Assembly: GCA_030665885.1 (NCBI GenBank)
Contig: DAOUYY010000004.1
Location: 1-34,275, forward strand
DNA from: Fidelibacterota bacterium
Lineage (GTDB): Bacteria; Fidelibacterota; UBA2242
DNA length: 34,275 bases
Direction of reading: 5' to 3'
The notes beneath the pieces were generated by a model that made no database searches, was not told the DNA's origin, and saw nothing but the letters and a program-made list of their open reading frames with translations. Each line of letters begins with the position of its first letter. Position 1 is the stretch's first letter. Of the stretch, positions 7,162 to 15,517 are shown one piece after another. The position numbers were made by a program, and so were the translations under genes.

Positions 7162-8259
7162 ATGAGCACTGGTATGAATATAAATATAGCACATCCCCCT
7201 GATTTACTGAAAAAACTTTCAAGAGCCGAAATAGACCATAGAATAATAGAAGCGGAGGAAAAACTGTCTGATTCTCTTTTAATTCTTGGGCATCACTACC
7301 AGCGTGATGAGGTTTTTAAATATGCTGATGCTACCGGAGATTCATTTGCTTTAGCTAAAATCGCTGCTAAGACTTCGGCTGAATTTATCGTATTTTGTGG
7401 TGTTCATTTTATGGCTGAAACTGCAGATATTATCACTTTAACCGGTCAAAAGGTTTTTCTTCCAAATATCGAAGCAGGCTGCTCATTGGCTGATATGGCT
7501 GATATTAAAAAAGTTGAAGAGGCATGGCAGGAAATTAGCGCTAATACTGGTGATAGGAATATACCCATAACGTACATTAACTCTAATGTAGAATTGAAAG
7601 CTTTTTGTGGAAGGAATGGCGGCATTGTTTGTACCTCCTCTAATGCTCGCAGTGCTTTGGAATGGGCATGGAGAAAGGGAGATAGAGTTCTGTTTTTCCC
7701 TGACCAGCATTTAGGAAGAAATACTGCTTATAAAATGGGTATTCCATTAAAGCGGATGGTTATGTGGAACCCTGAACAACCACATGGCGGCAATTTACCA
7801 GAGAAGATTTCCAGGTCGAAAATTGTTCTCTGGAATGGATATTGCGATGTTCACCAGCATTTTAGTAAAGAGTATGTTGATTATTTAAGAGAAAAATATC
7901 CGGATATTAATATTATTGCACACCCGGAGTGTAATTTTGAGGTTGCACAAAGTGCTGATTATATGGGAAGCACAGAGTATATTATTAAAAAAGTTAGGGA
8001 GAGTGCCCGGGGAACGAAATGGGGCATTGGTACGGAAAAGCATCTTGTTAATCGTTTGCAAAAACAGTTTCCAGAGAAGGAAATATATTTTCTTCAAGAT
8101 TATGGACCGGAATGTGAAACAATGTCAAGTATAAGACAAATTCATCTGCTTTTCCAACTGGAGAACCTTGTCGAGTGCAATATGATTAATCAGGTTTCAG
8201 TTGAAGATAAAATAAAAAAATATGCTTTAATTGCAATAAATAGAATGTTAGATTTATAA
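7162..8259 (+). CDS. nadA: Quinolinate synthase NadA
   Basis: NadA is a [4Fe-4S] enzyme that condenses iminoaspartate with dihydroxyacetone phosphate to quinolinate, the second step of NAD synthesis from aspartate. The protein has 365 residues, the longer NadA form. It shows the three pseudo-symmetric domains. LGHHYQRDEV lies near residue 42, and the likely cluster cysteines are C79 (FCGVHFMAE), C228 (WNGYCDVHQHF) and C318 (GPECETM). HPECNFEV near 254 and GTEKHLV near 290 are also conserved. The ATG has AGGA five bases upstream. Its partner nadB lies downstream on the same strand but 786 bases away, so co-transcription would have to cross a repeat-rich spacer. Confidence 0.97.
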   Translation: MSTGMNINIAHPPDLLKKLSRAEIDHRIIEAEEKLSDSLLILGHHYQRDEVFKYADATGDSFALAKIAAKTSAEFIVFCGVHFMAETADIITLTGQKVFLPNIEAGCSLADMADIKKVEEAWQEISANTGDRNIPITYINSNVELKAFCGRNGGIVCTSSNARSALEWAWRKGDRVLFFPDQHLGRNTAYKMGIPLKRMVMWNPEQPHGGNLPEKISRSKIVLWNGYCDVHQHFSKEYVDYLREKYPDINIIAHPECNFEVAQSADYMGSTEYIIKKVRESARGTKWGIGTEKHLVNRLQKQFPEKEIYFLQDYGPECETMSSIRQIHLLFQLENLVECNMINQVSVEDKIKKYALIAINRMLDL

Positions 8260-8298
8260 CGATGTTATATGCAAGTCAAAGAAAAAGAAATTGATTTA

Positions 8299-8321
8299 AG
8301 AACAAGGATTAACGATTTTAA
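8299..8321 (+). repeat. Left copy of 23/24-base inverted repeat in nadA-nadB spacer
   Basis: Contains ACAAGGATTAACGATTT. The exact inverse, with one extra T, lies at 8853-8876. Similarity extends outward for about eight more bases (TTGATTTA against TTGATCTC). The pair encloses about 530 bp and could be the ends of a non-autonomous mobile element. Confidence 0.65.
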
Positions 8322-8431
8322 ATTTAGGAAGTAAAAAAAAGATGAATAAATTTGAATTATGCCAAAGGCATCCCTCTGGGAGAAGAACGAATAATTGATT
8401 TTTCTGTATTAATTATTGAAATAACGAATTT

Positions 8432-8483
8432 ACCCCGTGAAATTCTGCTTTGCAGGAGCGAATTTGTCGCTATTTCACAGGGT
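8432..8483. repeat. 52-nt palindromic element folding as a three-way junction
   Basis: The outer stem pairs 8432-8443 (ACCCCGTGAAAT) with 8472-8483 (ATTTCACAGGGT), one mismatch in 12. Inside lie two hairpins: CTGC-TTT-GCAG (8445-8455) and AGCGA-ATTTG-TCGCT (8457-8471). Only single bases remain unpaired at the junction. A second element of the same length and architecture but different sequence lies at 28041-28092. Confidence 0.7.
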
Positions 8484-8578
8484 GAATGCCGAGTATAAAA
8501 AGGGGGAATCATTTGTCGGGACAATTAATTTGCTCTGGGACTTCCGTTTCGTTGAATTATGGGTAAGCACAAAGCGGA

Positions 8579-8594
8579 GTCCCGCAAAAGCGGG
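8579..8594. repeat. Short GC hairpin
   Basis: TCCCGC-AAAA-GCGGGA, a six-pair stem with a four-base loop in the nadA-nadB spacer. No run of T follows, so it does not look like a terminator. Confidence 0.55.
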
Positions 8595-8752
8595 ATTATT
8601 CATAAAATTAAAGTTGTACTGTTCCGAAGAAATCCCTATGGGAAAAGAATTAAGAGAAACATTCGTTTGTTAGAAAATTATCCATAGAACAAAACTATAT
8701 AAATCGGAGAATAAAATTACGACACCAAAGAGAGAAAATGATGAATTGATTT

Positions 8753-8768
8753 TCCCGAATTTTCGGGA
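8753..8768. repeat. Short GC hairpin
   Basis: TCCCGAA-TT-TTCGGGA, near-perfect palindrome. It is related in sequence to the hairpin at 6537-6552 inside the transposase gene. Confidence 0.55.
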
Positions 8769-8852
8769 TAAAAAGTGTTGAGACTGCACAAAGAAACTTA
8801 GAGAAATAAAATTTTTGCCGAAGGCATGCCTCTGTCAAAATCGAAAAATAAG

Positions 8853-8876
8853 TTAAAAATCGTTAATCCTTGTTCT
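8853..8876 (-). repeat. Right copy of 23/24-base inverted repeat in nadA-nadB spacer
   Basis: Inverse of 8299-8321 with one added T in the run. See the left copy for the shared sequence and the outward extension. Confidence 0.65.
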
Positions 8877-9045
8877 GAGATCAAAAAAAATGAACGACCA
8901 GCACATAACAATGTGTGTAAGTAGTTGGGCAAGAAGTGGTTAATTGAAAGTAAAAACAAATAAATAAGCATTATAGCATGTTGAAAATGAAGTTCAATAA
9001 AATTCCCAGCGCCTCATATACTCAACGTTATCAGAGGATCCGATA

Positions 9046-10593
9046 ATGGAAACAGATGTACTTGTCATAGGAGCAGGATTAGCCGGATGTTCTGCAGCAC
9101 TGGCAGCAGCAAAGAGTGGACTTAATGTTACTGTTTTAACAAGGGAAAATGAATTTACAGAATCATCTTCTTACTATGCTCAAGGGGGGATTATATACAA
9201 GGCGGTTGATGATACCCTGGATGTGTTACTTGATGATTTTCAACAGACCGGTGCTGGGCTTGTCAATGAGAAGTCTGTAAAGCAGATTTATAGAGACGGT
9301 CCCGGATTGATTGAAGAAATCCTCATAAATGATTTGAATATACCTTTTAACAGAACTGAAAAGGGAGAACTTGATTTAACGTATGAAGCTGCACATTCAA
9401 AACCGAGAATTATTCACGTTAATGATAGTACCGGTAAATCGATTCAGGAAATATTTTATGAAAAACTGAAAACGATTTCTAATATTGAAATTTTTACTGA
9501 CGCAACTTGTGTTGATTTGATCACTTTATCTCACCACTCTCTAAATCCGCTGCACATCTACGAGCCAAGTACCTGTTTGGGGGCGTATGTATTTTTCCAA
9601 AAAGAGGATAAAGTGCATCCGGTTCTTGCAAAACAGACAATATTGGCGACTGGGGGATTGGGAAGAATATATTTACATACTTCAAATCCTGGGACATCGA
9701 GAGGTGAAGGCTACGCAATGGCATACCGTGCAGGCGCTCGGATAATGAATATGGAATATGTTCAGTTTCACCCGACAACTCTTTTCTCCACTAATGATGA
9801 TAGGTTTTTAATAACAGAATCTATGCGAGGGGAAGGAGCGGTACTTCGGAATAAGTCCGGTGAAGATTTTATGAAAAGGTATCACAAGATGGGCTCCCTT
9901 GCTCCACGTGATGTTGTTTCACGGAGCATAATTCAAGAAATGAATGATACAGGTGCTCAACATGTCTATTTGGATATTACGCATCGGAATTCAGATTGGA
10001 TCAAGAAGCGGTTTCCAACGATATACGAAAAATGCCTTGATGTGAAAGTGGATATTACCGTCGAAGGAATACCCGTTGTGCCTGCTGCTCATTTTGAGTG
10101 CGGTGGTGTTGCGACAGATTTTTTGGCAAATACAACTATCATGCGATTAAAAGCTGTGGGAGAAGTTGCCTGTACAGGATTGCATGGAGCTAATAGACTT
10201 GCAAGTAGTTCTTTATTGGAGTGTTTGGTTTTTGGAACTATAGCGGGCAGAGACTGTTTCGAGAAGATAAAGAGGGGCAAAATTATTATGCCAAGTGTTG
10301 CGAAATGGAAACCGGAAGAGGAACCTGTGGACTCTGATTTACTTTATCAGGACTGGCTAACTATAAAGCATACTATGTGGAATTATGTTGGCATCGTTCG
10401 AAATAGGAAAAAGCTCGAACGTGCTTTTGGAATACTCTGGCGTTTAAAGCGAGAGATAGAGCCATTCTATGCCCATAGTAAATTGAATGACGATTTGATA
10501 GGATTAAGGAATGCTGCCGCGACTTCGTTGCTTGTGCTTTATGCAGCGAAATTAAATAAAGTTAGTCGGGGTTGCCATTACCGGGCAGATTAA
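9046..10593 (+). CDS. nadB: L-aspartate oxidase NadB
   Basis: NadB is an FAD enzyme that oxidises L-aspartate to iminoaspartate and hands it to NadA. The protein has 515 residues, within the family range. It opens with the FAD-binding VIGAGLAGCSAALAAA motif, followed by SSSYYAQGGI. Further flavoprotein blocks are ATGGLGRIY near 205, YVQFHPTTLF near 240, ITESMRGEGA near 262, LAPRDVVSRSI near 285 and GLHGANRLASSSLLECLVFG near 385. The C-terminus SRGCHYRAD is typical of NadB. These features favour NadB over fumarate reductase or succinate dehydrogenase. The ATG is preceded by AGAGGA. NadC is not in the window. Confidence 0.96.
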   Translation: METDVLVIGAGLAGCSAALAAAKSGLNVTVLTRENEFTESSSYYAQGGIIYKAVDDTLDVLLDDFQQTGAGLVNEKSVKQIYRDGPGLIEEILINDLNIPFNRTEKGELDLTYEAAHSKPRIIHVNDSTGKSIQEIFYEKLKTISNIEIFTDATCVDLITLSHHSLNPLHIYEPSTCLGAYVFFQKEDKVHPVLAKQTILATGGLGRIYLHTSNPGTSRGEGYAMAYRAGARIMNMEYVQFHPTTLFSTNDDRFLITESMRGEGAVLRNKSGEDFMKRYHKMGSLAPRDVVSRSIIQEMNDTGAQHVYLDITHRNSDWIKKRFPTIYEKCLDVKVDITVEGIPVVPAAHFECGGVATDFLANTTIMRLKAVGEVACTGLHGANRLASSSLLECLVFGTIAGRDCFEKIKRGKIIMPSVAKWKPEEEPVDSDLLYQDWLTIKHTMWNYVGIVRNRKKLERAFGILWRLKREIEPFYAHSKLNDDLIGLRNAAATSLLVLYAAKLNKVSRGCHYRAD

Positions 10594-10742
10594 TTAAACT
10601 TTGATATTCTTGAAAGTTCAGGTTAACTTTTTGAGATTTTTATTAGAAATTCTTGTACGTGTAAGAGGTTTTAAGCAATGGAGATTAGGATTATAGGTGT
10701 AGAGTAGCTAGAGAGCATAGGTAAAGAAGGTGGAATGAGTTA

Positions 10743-11251
10743 TTGGATTTGAAATCATTTGAGAAGAAAGTTATCCAGAGTCATCGTGAATTATTAGAAG
10801 TGTATAGTATGTCCTTTGATGTTGCAATGAAGATTTTTGAATTAACAAAACAATTTCCTGTAGAAGAGCGTTACTCGCTGACCGATCAAATACGTAGGTC
10901 ATCAAGATCCGTATATGGTAATACTTGCCCTGTTAAATAGCGCTTTAATATTGGATAAATATTCTGGAAAGTGATCAAGATTTGAGATTTGATTTATTGA
11001 TAAGAAAAGATTATTTAACAGGGTTAAAAGCATGGAGGAAGAGACGATATGGGGCTGACTTTATTAGTAAACTAAATGACTCTGAAGCAGAATCAGCTGA
11101 AACCCAAACTTGGTTGGAGTTTTCGGTAGAATGCAGGTAATTGAGCAGAAAAATTGGAAAAGAACTTTACGGGATTCACGATAGAGTTTTGGGTAAGTTG
11201 GTGGTAATGGTAAACAACCCACAGCCCTGGTTAATACTTCGTGAGAAGTGA
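10743..11251 (+). pseudogene. Four-helix-bundle (S23/IVP-type) protein, interrupted and stop-containing
   Basis: The first part (10743-10922) codes a typical N-terminal half of the four-helix-bundle family found as intervening-sequence proteins in 23S rRNA genes and elsewhere: AMKIFELTKQFPVEERYSL, then DQIRRSSRSVYGN. Homology resumes in another frame at 11030 with AWRKRRYGADFISKLNDSEA and continues past TAA at 11141-11143, where a tyrosine codon is expected (CR-stop-LSRKIGKELYG). It ends with KLVVMVNNPQPWLI and a stop at 11251. The two halves are separated by a 96-bp inverted-repeat element. Both the insertion and the nonsense change would inactivate it. The family's function is unknown. Confidence 0.82.
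10928..11023. mobile_element. 96-bp MITE-like element with 12-bp terminal inverted repeats
   Basis: Ends are CCCTGTTAAATA (10928-10939) and its exact inverse TATTTAACAGGG (11012-11023). It sits between two halves of one gene, about where three family residues (N-[IAE]-A) should be coded. The interior is AT-rich and codes nothing. The 5 bases before it and the 6 after it replace 9 expected bases, so a 2-base target duplication is possible but not proven. Confidence 0.72.
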
Positions 11252-11378
11252 TTTCCCCCTGCTCCTCTGCTCCTTTTCCCTTCTACCCTTTTTTGAATAT
11301 ATCCTGGAGTTCGGTGCATATTTTCAGTTCATTCTAAAAAATACAAGTAAGTAAAAATTAAATTGAAACGGAGGTTAT

Positions 11379-11693
11379 GTGAACGAATTACTTTATGCTG
11401 CAGGTGGAGCACAGCAATCTGGTGGAAACCCGATTATGGCTTTTTTGCCATTTATTCTTATTATTGTGGTTTTGTATCTTCTTATGATCCGTCCTCAGGC
11501 GAAAAAGCAGAAAGAGAAGCAAAGAATGCTTAAGGATTTACAACCGGGAGATGAGATTCTCACTATTGGTGGTATTATCGGAAAGATTGAAGGAGTTAAA
11601 GAGAAAGAGAATATCCTTATTTTACGTGTTTCTAAAGATGTTAAACTCAATTTATCAAGGTCTGCAGTTGCTGAAAAAATTGTGAATAAGTAA
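11379..11693 (+). CDS. yajC: Preprotein translocase accessory subunit YajC
   Basis: YajC is a small inner-membrane partner of the SecDF complex. The protein has 104 residues: a short periplasmic N-terminus, one membrane helix (about residues 20-40, AFLPFILIIVVLYLLMI), then the signature RPQAKKQKEKQRML and a cytoplasmic domain with GDEILTIGGIIGKI. The start is GTG with GGAGG four bases upstream; the nearby ATG runs directly into TGA. secD and secF are not visible downstream, where def follows after 190 bases. That gap contains a short GACCTCTCTGAGGCA palindrome near 11834. Confidence 0.95.
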   Translation: MNELLYAAGGAQQSGGNPIMAFLPFILIIVVLYLLMIRPQAKKQKEKQRMLKDLQPGDEILTIGGIIGKIEGVKEKENILILRVSKDVKLNLSRSAVAEKIVNK

Positions 11694-11883
11694 TGTCCTG
11701 ATGTGAATAATATTGGGAAAAAGTTGAATGTCAGTTTAATTGAGTTATAGCGTTATTAACGATGCAAAATGAAAATTATTATTTGCTAATTCTTTTGGAT
11801 ATTCCTAGTAAAAATTTACAATTTGTCTCATAGAGACCTCTCTGAGGCATTTATAATTTTGAAATTTTAAAAGCTGGTCTAAA

Positions 11884-12420
11884 ATGTCTATCTTAAAAAT
11901 CTATCTTTACGGAAGCCCTATACTGAGCAAAAAGGTTGAGAAAATAGAAGATTTGCCTAAGAGCTTTGATAAGTATATGGATGATATGTTTGAGACAATG
12001 TTAATTGAGGATGGTATTGGTCTTTCTGCAAATCAGGTTGGAAAGGATATGCGATTTTTTATTACGGATTTTTCCAGACACGATAAGAATCTTGTCAAAG
12101 GGGTTTTTATTAACCCTGTAATTATTGAATCAGATGGTAAGAGTACTTTGGAAGAAGGTTGTCTCAGTGTTCCCGATATACGTCAGCAAGTGACGCGATC
12201 GGAGATAATTACCCTTCAGTGGGAAAATTTGGAGCGTGAGGTTTTTAGAGAAGAGTTTAGTGGATTGATGGCAAGAGTTATACAGCATGAAATGGATCAC
12301 CTGAACGGGATATTTTTTGTTGATAGAATAACCCAACTTAGAAGAAGTTTTATCTCCTCAAAATTAAAGAGAATTGCAGCTTCCTCGGAGAAAAGTGGCG
12401 AGAATAAACTAAGTCACTGA
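11884..12420 (+). CDS. def: Peptide deformylase
   Basis: Removes the formyl group from nascent N-terminal methionine. The protein has 178 residues with all three catalytic motifs: GIGLSANQVG (motif 1, with S where A is common), EGCLSVP (metal-binding cysteine) and QHEMDHLNG (HExxH metal site). It is followed after 25 bases by fmt, which makes the formyl-Met-tRNA whose formyl group Def later removes, the common bacterial def-fmt pairing. The ATG start is supported by the conserved LYGSPIL N-terminal block. Confidence 0.97.
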   Translation: MSILKIYLYGSPILSKKVEKIEDLPKSFDKYMDDMFETMLIEDGIGLSANQVGKDMRFFITDFSRHDKNLVKGVFINPVIIESDGKSTLEEGCLSVPDIRQQVTRSEIITLQWENLEREVFREEFSGLMARVIQHEMDHLNGIFFVDRITQLRRSFISSKLKRIAASSEKSGENKLSH

Positions 12421-12445
12421 TAATTCTATTTCAAAGGTCAATCGA

Positions 12446-13390
12446 ATGAAAATTATTTTTATGGGTACACCAAGATTTGCTCTACCGAGTCTGGAGGCTA
12501 TATTCTCCTCTCGTCATGTAATTAAAGCTGTTGTGACGGGAGAAGATGTCAAAAGAGGCAGAGGTTTAAGAATGCAAGAACCGCCAGTAAAAACTCTTGC
12601 TATAAGTCTGGGGCTGTCTGTAATTCAACCAACGTCTCTGAAATCCACTGATTTAATACAAGAAATGAAATCTTTTTCACCGGATATTTTTGTAGTTGTA
12701 GCATTCAAGATTTTACCCAAAGTGATTTTGGAAGTCCCTAAAAAAGGCTCTATTAATCTTCATGCTTCAATTTTACCAAAATACCGCGGAGCTGCTCCAA
12801 TTAATTGGGCTATTATTAATGGTGATAAGGAAACCGGGATTTCGATTTTTCAGATAAAGCCTAAAGTAGATACCGGTGATATCTTATTACAACGCTATAT
12901 GAAGATTCAACCAGATGATACTGCTGGTAGTCTTGCGGAAAAATTATCCGTCATTGGAGCAGAAGCTATTGTCGAAGTCCTTGATGGTATGGAAAAAGGT
13001 GAAATGACTGCAATACCCCAGGATGATAAATTAGCCACCGCAGCGCCGAAAATATTTCCTGAACTTTGTATAATTGATTGGAATAAGGATGCGACATTTT
13101 TAAAGGACCTTATTCGCGGGTTATCCCCAGCTCCAGGTGCTTACTCCTTTTTTAAAAAGAGGAGAATCAAAATTTTAGCAGCAGCTGTAAGCGAAAGTTC
13201 TTTTCATGAGGAGCCAGGTACAATTGTTTTAAGGGATAAAAAGCAGTTGGGAATTCAGACAGGGGATGGGCTGTTGAGTCCACGGGAAATTCAGGTCGAA
13301 GGGCGTAAACCTCTTGGAGTAGAGGATTTTCTTCGTGGTTTTCAGGGTAAAATCGGGGAAAAATTCATCTCTCCCGAAGGGTCTCTTTGA
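12446..13390 (+). CDS. fmt: Methionyl-tRNA formyltransferase
   Basis: Transfers a formyl group from 10-formyltetrahydrofolate to initiator Met-tRNA. The protein has 314 residues: an N-terminal formyltransferase domain starting IIFMGTPRFALPSLEA, then the catalytic segment INLHASILPKYRGAAPI with the Asn-His dyad. KVDTGDIL and a C-terminal OB-like domain follow (LSPAPGAYSFF, then QVEGRKP). AFKILPKVIL replaces the more usual AYGQILPK motif. Two bases of the downstream ATG context lie directly after its stop, so rsmB is probably translated from the same message. Confidence 0.97.
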   Translation: MKIIFMGTPRFALPSLEAIFSSRHVIKAVVTGEDVKRGRGLRMQEPPVKTLAISLGLSVIQPTSLKSTDLIQEMKSFSPDIFVVVAFKILPKVILEVPKKGSINLHASILPKYRGAAPINWAIINGDKETGISIFQIKPKVDTGDILLQRYMKIQPDDTAGSLAEKLSVIGAEAIVEVLDGMEKGEMTAIPQDDKLATAAPKIFPELCIIDWNKDATFLKDLIRGLSPAPGAYSFFKKRRIKILAAAVSESSFHEEPGTIVLRDKKQLGIQTGDGLLSPREIQVEGRKPLGVEDFLRGFQGKIGEKFISPEGSL

Positions 13391-13391
13391 T

Positions 13392-14714
13392 ATGAGAACA
13401 CGTGCTGCAGCTGTTAATATTCTGAGCGCTTTACCACGAAATTACTGCAATTACGAAAAAAAAGTTGTGGAAGTTACTGAAAAGCTGAACTACAGTCAGC
13501 GGGATCAGGATTTCGTGTATATCCTTGTAAAAGGTGTTATTCAGTATAAAAAACTATTAGATTACATTTTAGAAATAGCAACTAATAAACCTCTCAGCAA
13601 ATTAGAAATTGATGCGCTTAATCTTCTCAGAATAGGATTGTTCCAGAGTGTAATTCTAAATACTCCCGGATATGCACTTGTAAATGAAACAGCAGAAGCA
13701 GCCAGGGATTTACAACGGTCGGACCTTGTTCCGTTTGTAAATGCGGTTCTCAGGAATTTGCCAGATGAGAGAGTTTGGCTTTCATCAATGAAGAACCTGG
13801 GCAAAGTTGAATCCTTAGCCATTAAAAACTCCCATCCTGAGTGGTTGGTCAAAAGATGGATCGAAGCCTATGGTGAGAAGGATACGGTAAAATTATTAGA
13901 GTTCAATAATGATTATCAGGAGATCATTTTTAGACATAATCCTATAAAGATCAGTTGGGAGGAATTTGAGCAGAAAATTACAGATGGTGGTTATTCGATT
14001 AATCTGGTAAGGTCAAATCCGATCCATTTTTTCACAACAGAAAATCCGGGCTTACTTCTTAAAAATAGACTATTTAAAGAGGGGTTTTGCTCTGTTCAGG
14101 ATTTCAGCCAGGCATTAGCGGTGCTGATTCTTGATCCGAATCCGGGGGAGATGATTTTAGATGTCTGTGCGGCTCCGGGTGGGAAATCAACATTTATTGC
14201 GCAGTTAGTTGGTAAAAAAGGGAAAATAGTTTCGTCTGATATTACAAAAATTAAAATAGCCCTGCTGGAAAATGAATGCTCCCGTTTGGGTATTGATTTT
14301 CTAAATTACATGGTTGCCGATGCTGGCAAAGATACGTTTTTTGAAGTAGATAAAATATTAGTTGACATACCCTGTTCGGGAACAGGTGTACTCTCACGCC
14401 GTGCTGACATGCGTTGGAACCGCAAGTCTTCTGATATTGTTAAATTGAAACAGTTGCAGACTGAGATTCTTAATAATGTTTCTAAATATGTACATAATAG
14501 AGGAGTGCTTGTTTATAGTACCTGTTCGATAGAATTTGATGAAAATTGGGGTGTGATTGAAGCGTTTTTACACAGTCATTTGGATTTTGTCATTGATCGT
14601 GCAGATAAATATATTGAAGCGGATTATTGTGATGAATACGGTGCCGTACAAATATTGCCACATAAACATGAGATGACCGGAAGCTTTGCCGTGAGGATGG
14701 TGAGAAAGATTTAA
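13392..14714 (+). CDS. rsmB: 16S rRNA (cytosine-967-C5)-methyltransferase RsmB
   Basis: Methylates C967 of 16S rRNA. The protein has 440 residues, the normal size. The N-terminal NusB-like RNA-binding domain includes ALVNETAEAARDL, and the methyltransferase domain has the SAM motif LDVCAAPGGKST. The two catalytic cysteines lie in DIPCSGTGVLSRRADMRW and YSTCSIEFDEN. The frame extends upstream into fmt, but the ATG at 13392, one base after the fmt stop and preceded by GAAGGG, begins the conserved RTRAAAVNIL sequence and is the likely start. The stop is immediately followed by a large perfect inverted repeat. Confidence 0.95.
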   Translation: MRTRAAAVNILSALPRNYCNYEKKVVEVTEKLNYSQRDQDFVYILVKGVIQYKKLLDYILEIATNKPLSKLEIDALNLLRIGLFQSVILNTPGYALVNETAEAARDLQRSDLVPFVNAVLRNLPDERVWLSSMKNLGKVESLAIKNSHPEWLVKRWIEAYGEKDTVKLLEFNNDYQEIIFRHNPIKISWEEFEQKITDGGYSINLVRSNPIHFFTTENPGLLLKNRLFKEGFCSVQDFSQALAVLILDPNPGEMILDVCAAPGGKSTFIAQLVGKKGKIVSSDITKIKIALLENECSRLGIDFLNYMVADAGKDTFFEVDKILVDIPCSGTGVLSRRADMRWNRKSSDIVKLKQLQTEILNNVSKYVHNRGVLVYSTCSIEFDENWGVIEAFLHSHLDFVIDRADKYIEADYCDEYGAVQILPHKHEMTGSFAVRMVRKI

Positions 14715-14745
14715 CCTTCGGAAGGTTTCGAACCTTCCGAAGGTT
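14713..14745. repeat. Perfect 15-bp inverted repeat between rsmB and the PASTA gene
   Basis: AACCTTCGGAAGGTT, then TCG, then AACCTTCCGAAGGTT. The second arm is the exact inverse of the first, and each arm is itself almost palindromic. It overlaps the last two bases of the rsmB stop region and ends two bases before the next ATG. No T-run follows, so it is not a standard terminator. Its last GAAGG could act as, or hide, the ribosome-binding site of the downstream gene. Confidence 0.75.
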
Positions 14746-14747
14746 TA

Positions 14748-15509
14748 ATGAAGGGTATCATTATGAGAATAAGGATGCGGAATTTTGTCCGATTTCTGAT
14801 TGTACTTATCATTTTTACTATTGTATTTGTAATTGTTATGGACAAAGTAGTGATGCCTCTTTATATAAGGCATGGGGAAAAATTTATACTGATGGATGTT
14901 CGTCAGAAGCAATTTGGTGAAGCAAAGGCAATATTAGCTATGAATGGCTTGGAAGTGGAGGTTATTGACACAGTTGACAATAGTGATTTACTGCCAGGGA
15001 CAGTTGTTGATCAACAGCCGCCACCAGGTTATGATGTTAAGAAAGGAAGAGTTATTCGTTTGGTTGTAACAGGAGGTGAGAAATATTTTCAGATGCCCAA
15101 TCTTGTTGGGAAAGTGTTAAAAGCAGCCAGATTAGAAATGGATCATTATAAGCTGGTTGTTGATTCGGTAATGTATCAATATTCCACAGATAAACCGAAA
15201 GGCGTGGTTTCCGAGCAATCTGTTCCCCGGGGAGACATGATCTCTTCAAATGAGCTGGTTGTTCTTACAGTGAGCAAAGGACAACCACCTCGTCAGCTTG
15301 AAGTTCCTGACCTTTTTGGTTTGAGCCTTGAAGGTGCTAAACAGGCTATTCGAAAATCGGGATTCAGAATGGGTGTGATCAGGTATATTCCAAATCCCGA
15401 GCTGACTCCTTATACTGTTATTGGGCAGGAACCCAAAAAGGGAGAATTGAGAGATAAGCCACTTACTATTGATCTGGAAGTAACAACAACAGATGTTAAA
15501 CAGGAGTAG
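14748..15509 (+). CDS. Membrane-anchored protein with three PASTA domains
   Basis: A protein of 253 residues with a short basic N-terminus and one membrane helix (about residues 14-34, FLIVLIIFTIVFVIVMDKVV). Three extracytoplasmic PASTA repeats follow, of about 65-70 residues each. Their boundaries show as VVDQQPPPGYDVKKGRVI, VVSEQSVPRGDMISSNELV and VIGQEPKKGELRDKPLTI, and two begin MPNLVGK and VPDLFGLSL. PASTA domains bind peptidoglycan fragments in kinases and penicillin-binding proteins, but no kinase or transpeptidase domain is present here. An ATG at 14763 with AAGGG upstream is an alternative start. It lies 8 bases before rpe. Its role is unknown, probably envelope sensing or scaffolding. 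Confidence 0.88.
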   Translation: MKGIIMRIRMRNFVRFLIVLIIFTIVFVIVMDKVVMPLYIRHGEKFILMDVRQKQFGEAKAILAMNGLEVEVIDTVDNSDLLPGTVVDQQPPPGYDVKKGRVIRLVVTGGEKYFQMPNLVGKVLKAARLEMDHYKLVVDSVMYQYSTDKPKGVVSEQSVPRGDMISSNELVVLTVSKGQPPRQLEVPDLFGLSLEGAKQAIRKSGFRMGVIRYIPNPELTPYTVIGQEPKKGELRDKPLTIDLEVTTTDVKQE

Positions 15510-15517
15510 ATAATAAA

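Larger units (their letters stand above)
8260..9045. other. Repeat-filled spacer between nadA and nadB
   Basis: These 786 bases hold no gene I can support. They contain inverted copies of a 23/24-base sequence at 8299 and 8853, a 52-nt three-way-junction palindrome (8432-8483), and hairpins at 8579-8594 and 8753-8768. Two related runs, GCCAAAGGCATCCCTCTGGG near 8361 and GCCGAAGGCATGCCTCTG near 8818, and ATCCC-TAT-GGGA near 8632 are also present. A 78-codon frame at 8437-8673 is built from the palindromes and is unlikely to be a gene. The whole spacer looks like accumulated small repeats between two genes that usually sit together. Confidence 0.6.

Noticed and set aside
8437-8673. 78-codon plus-strand reading frame between nadA and nadB
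   Set aside because: It overlaps the 52-nt palindrome and other hairpins, has no ribosome-binding site or recognisable domain, and its sequence follows from the repeats.
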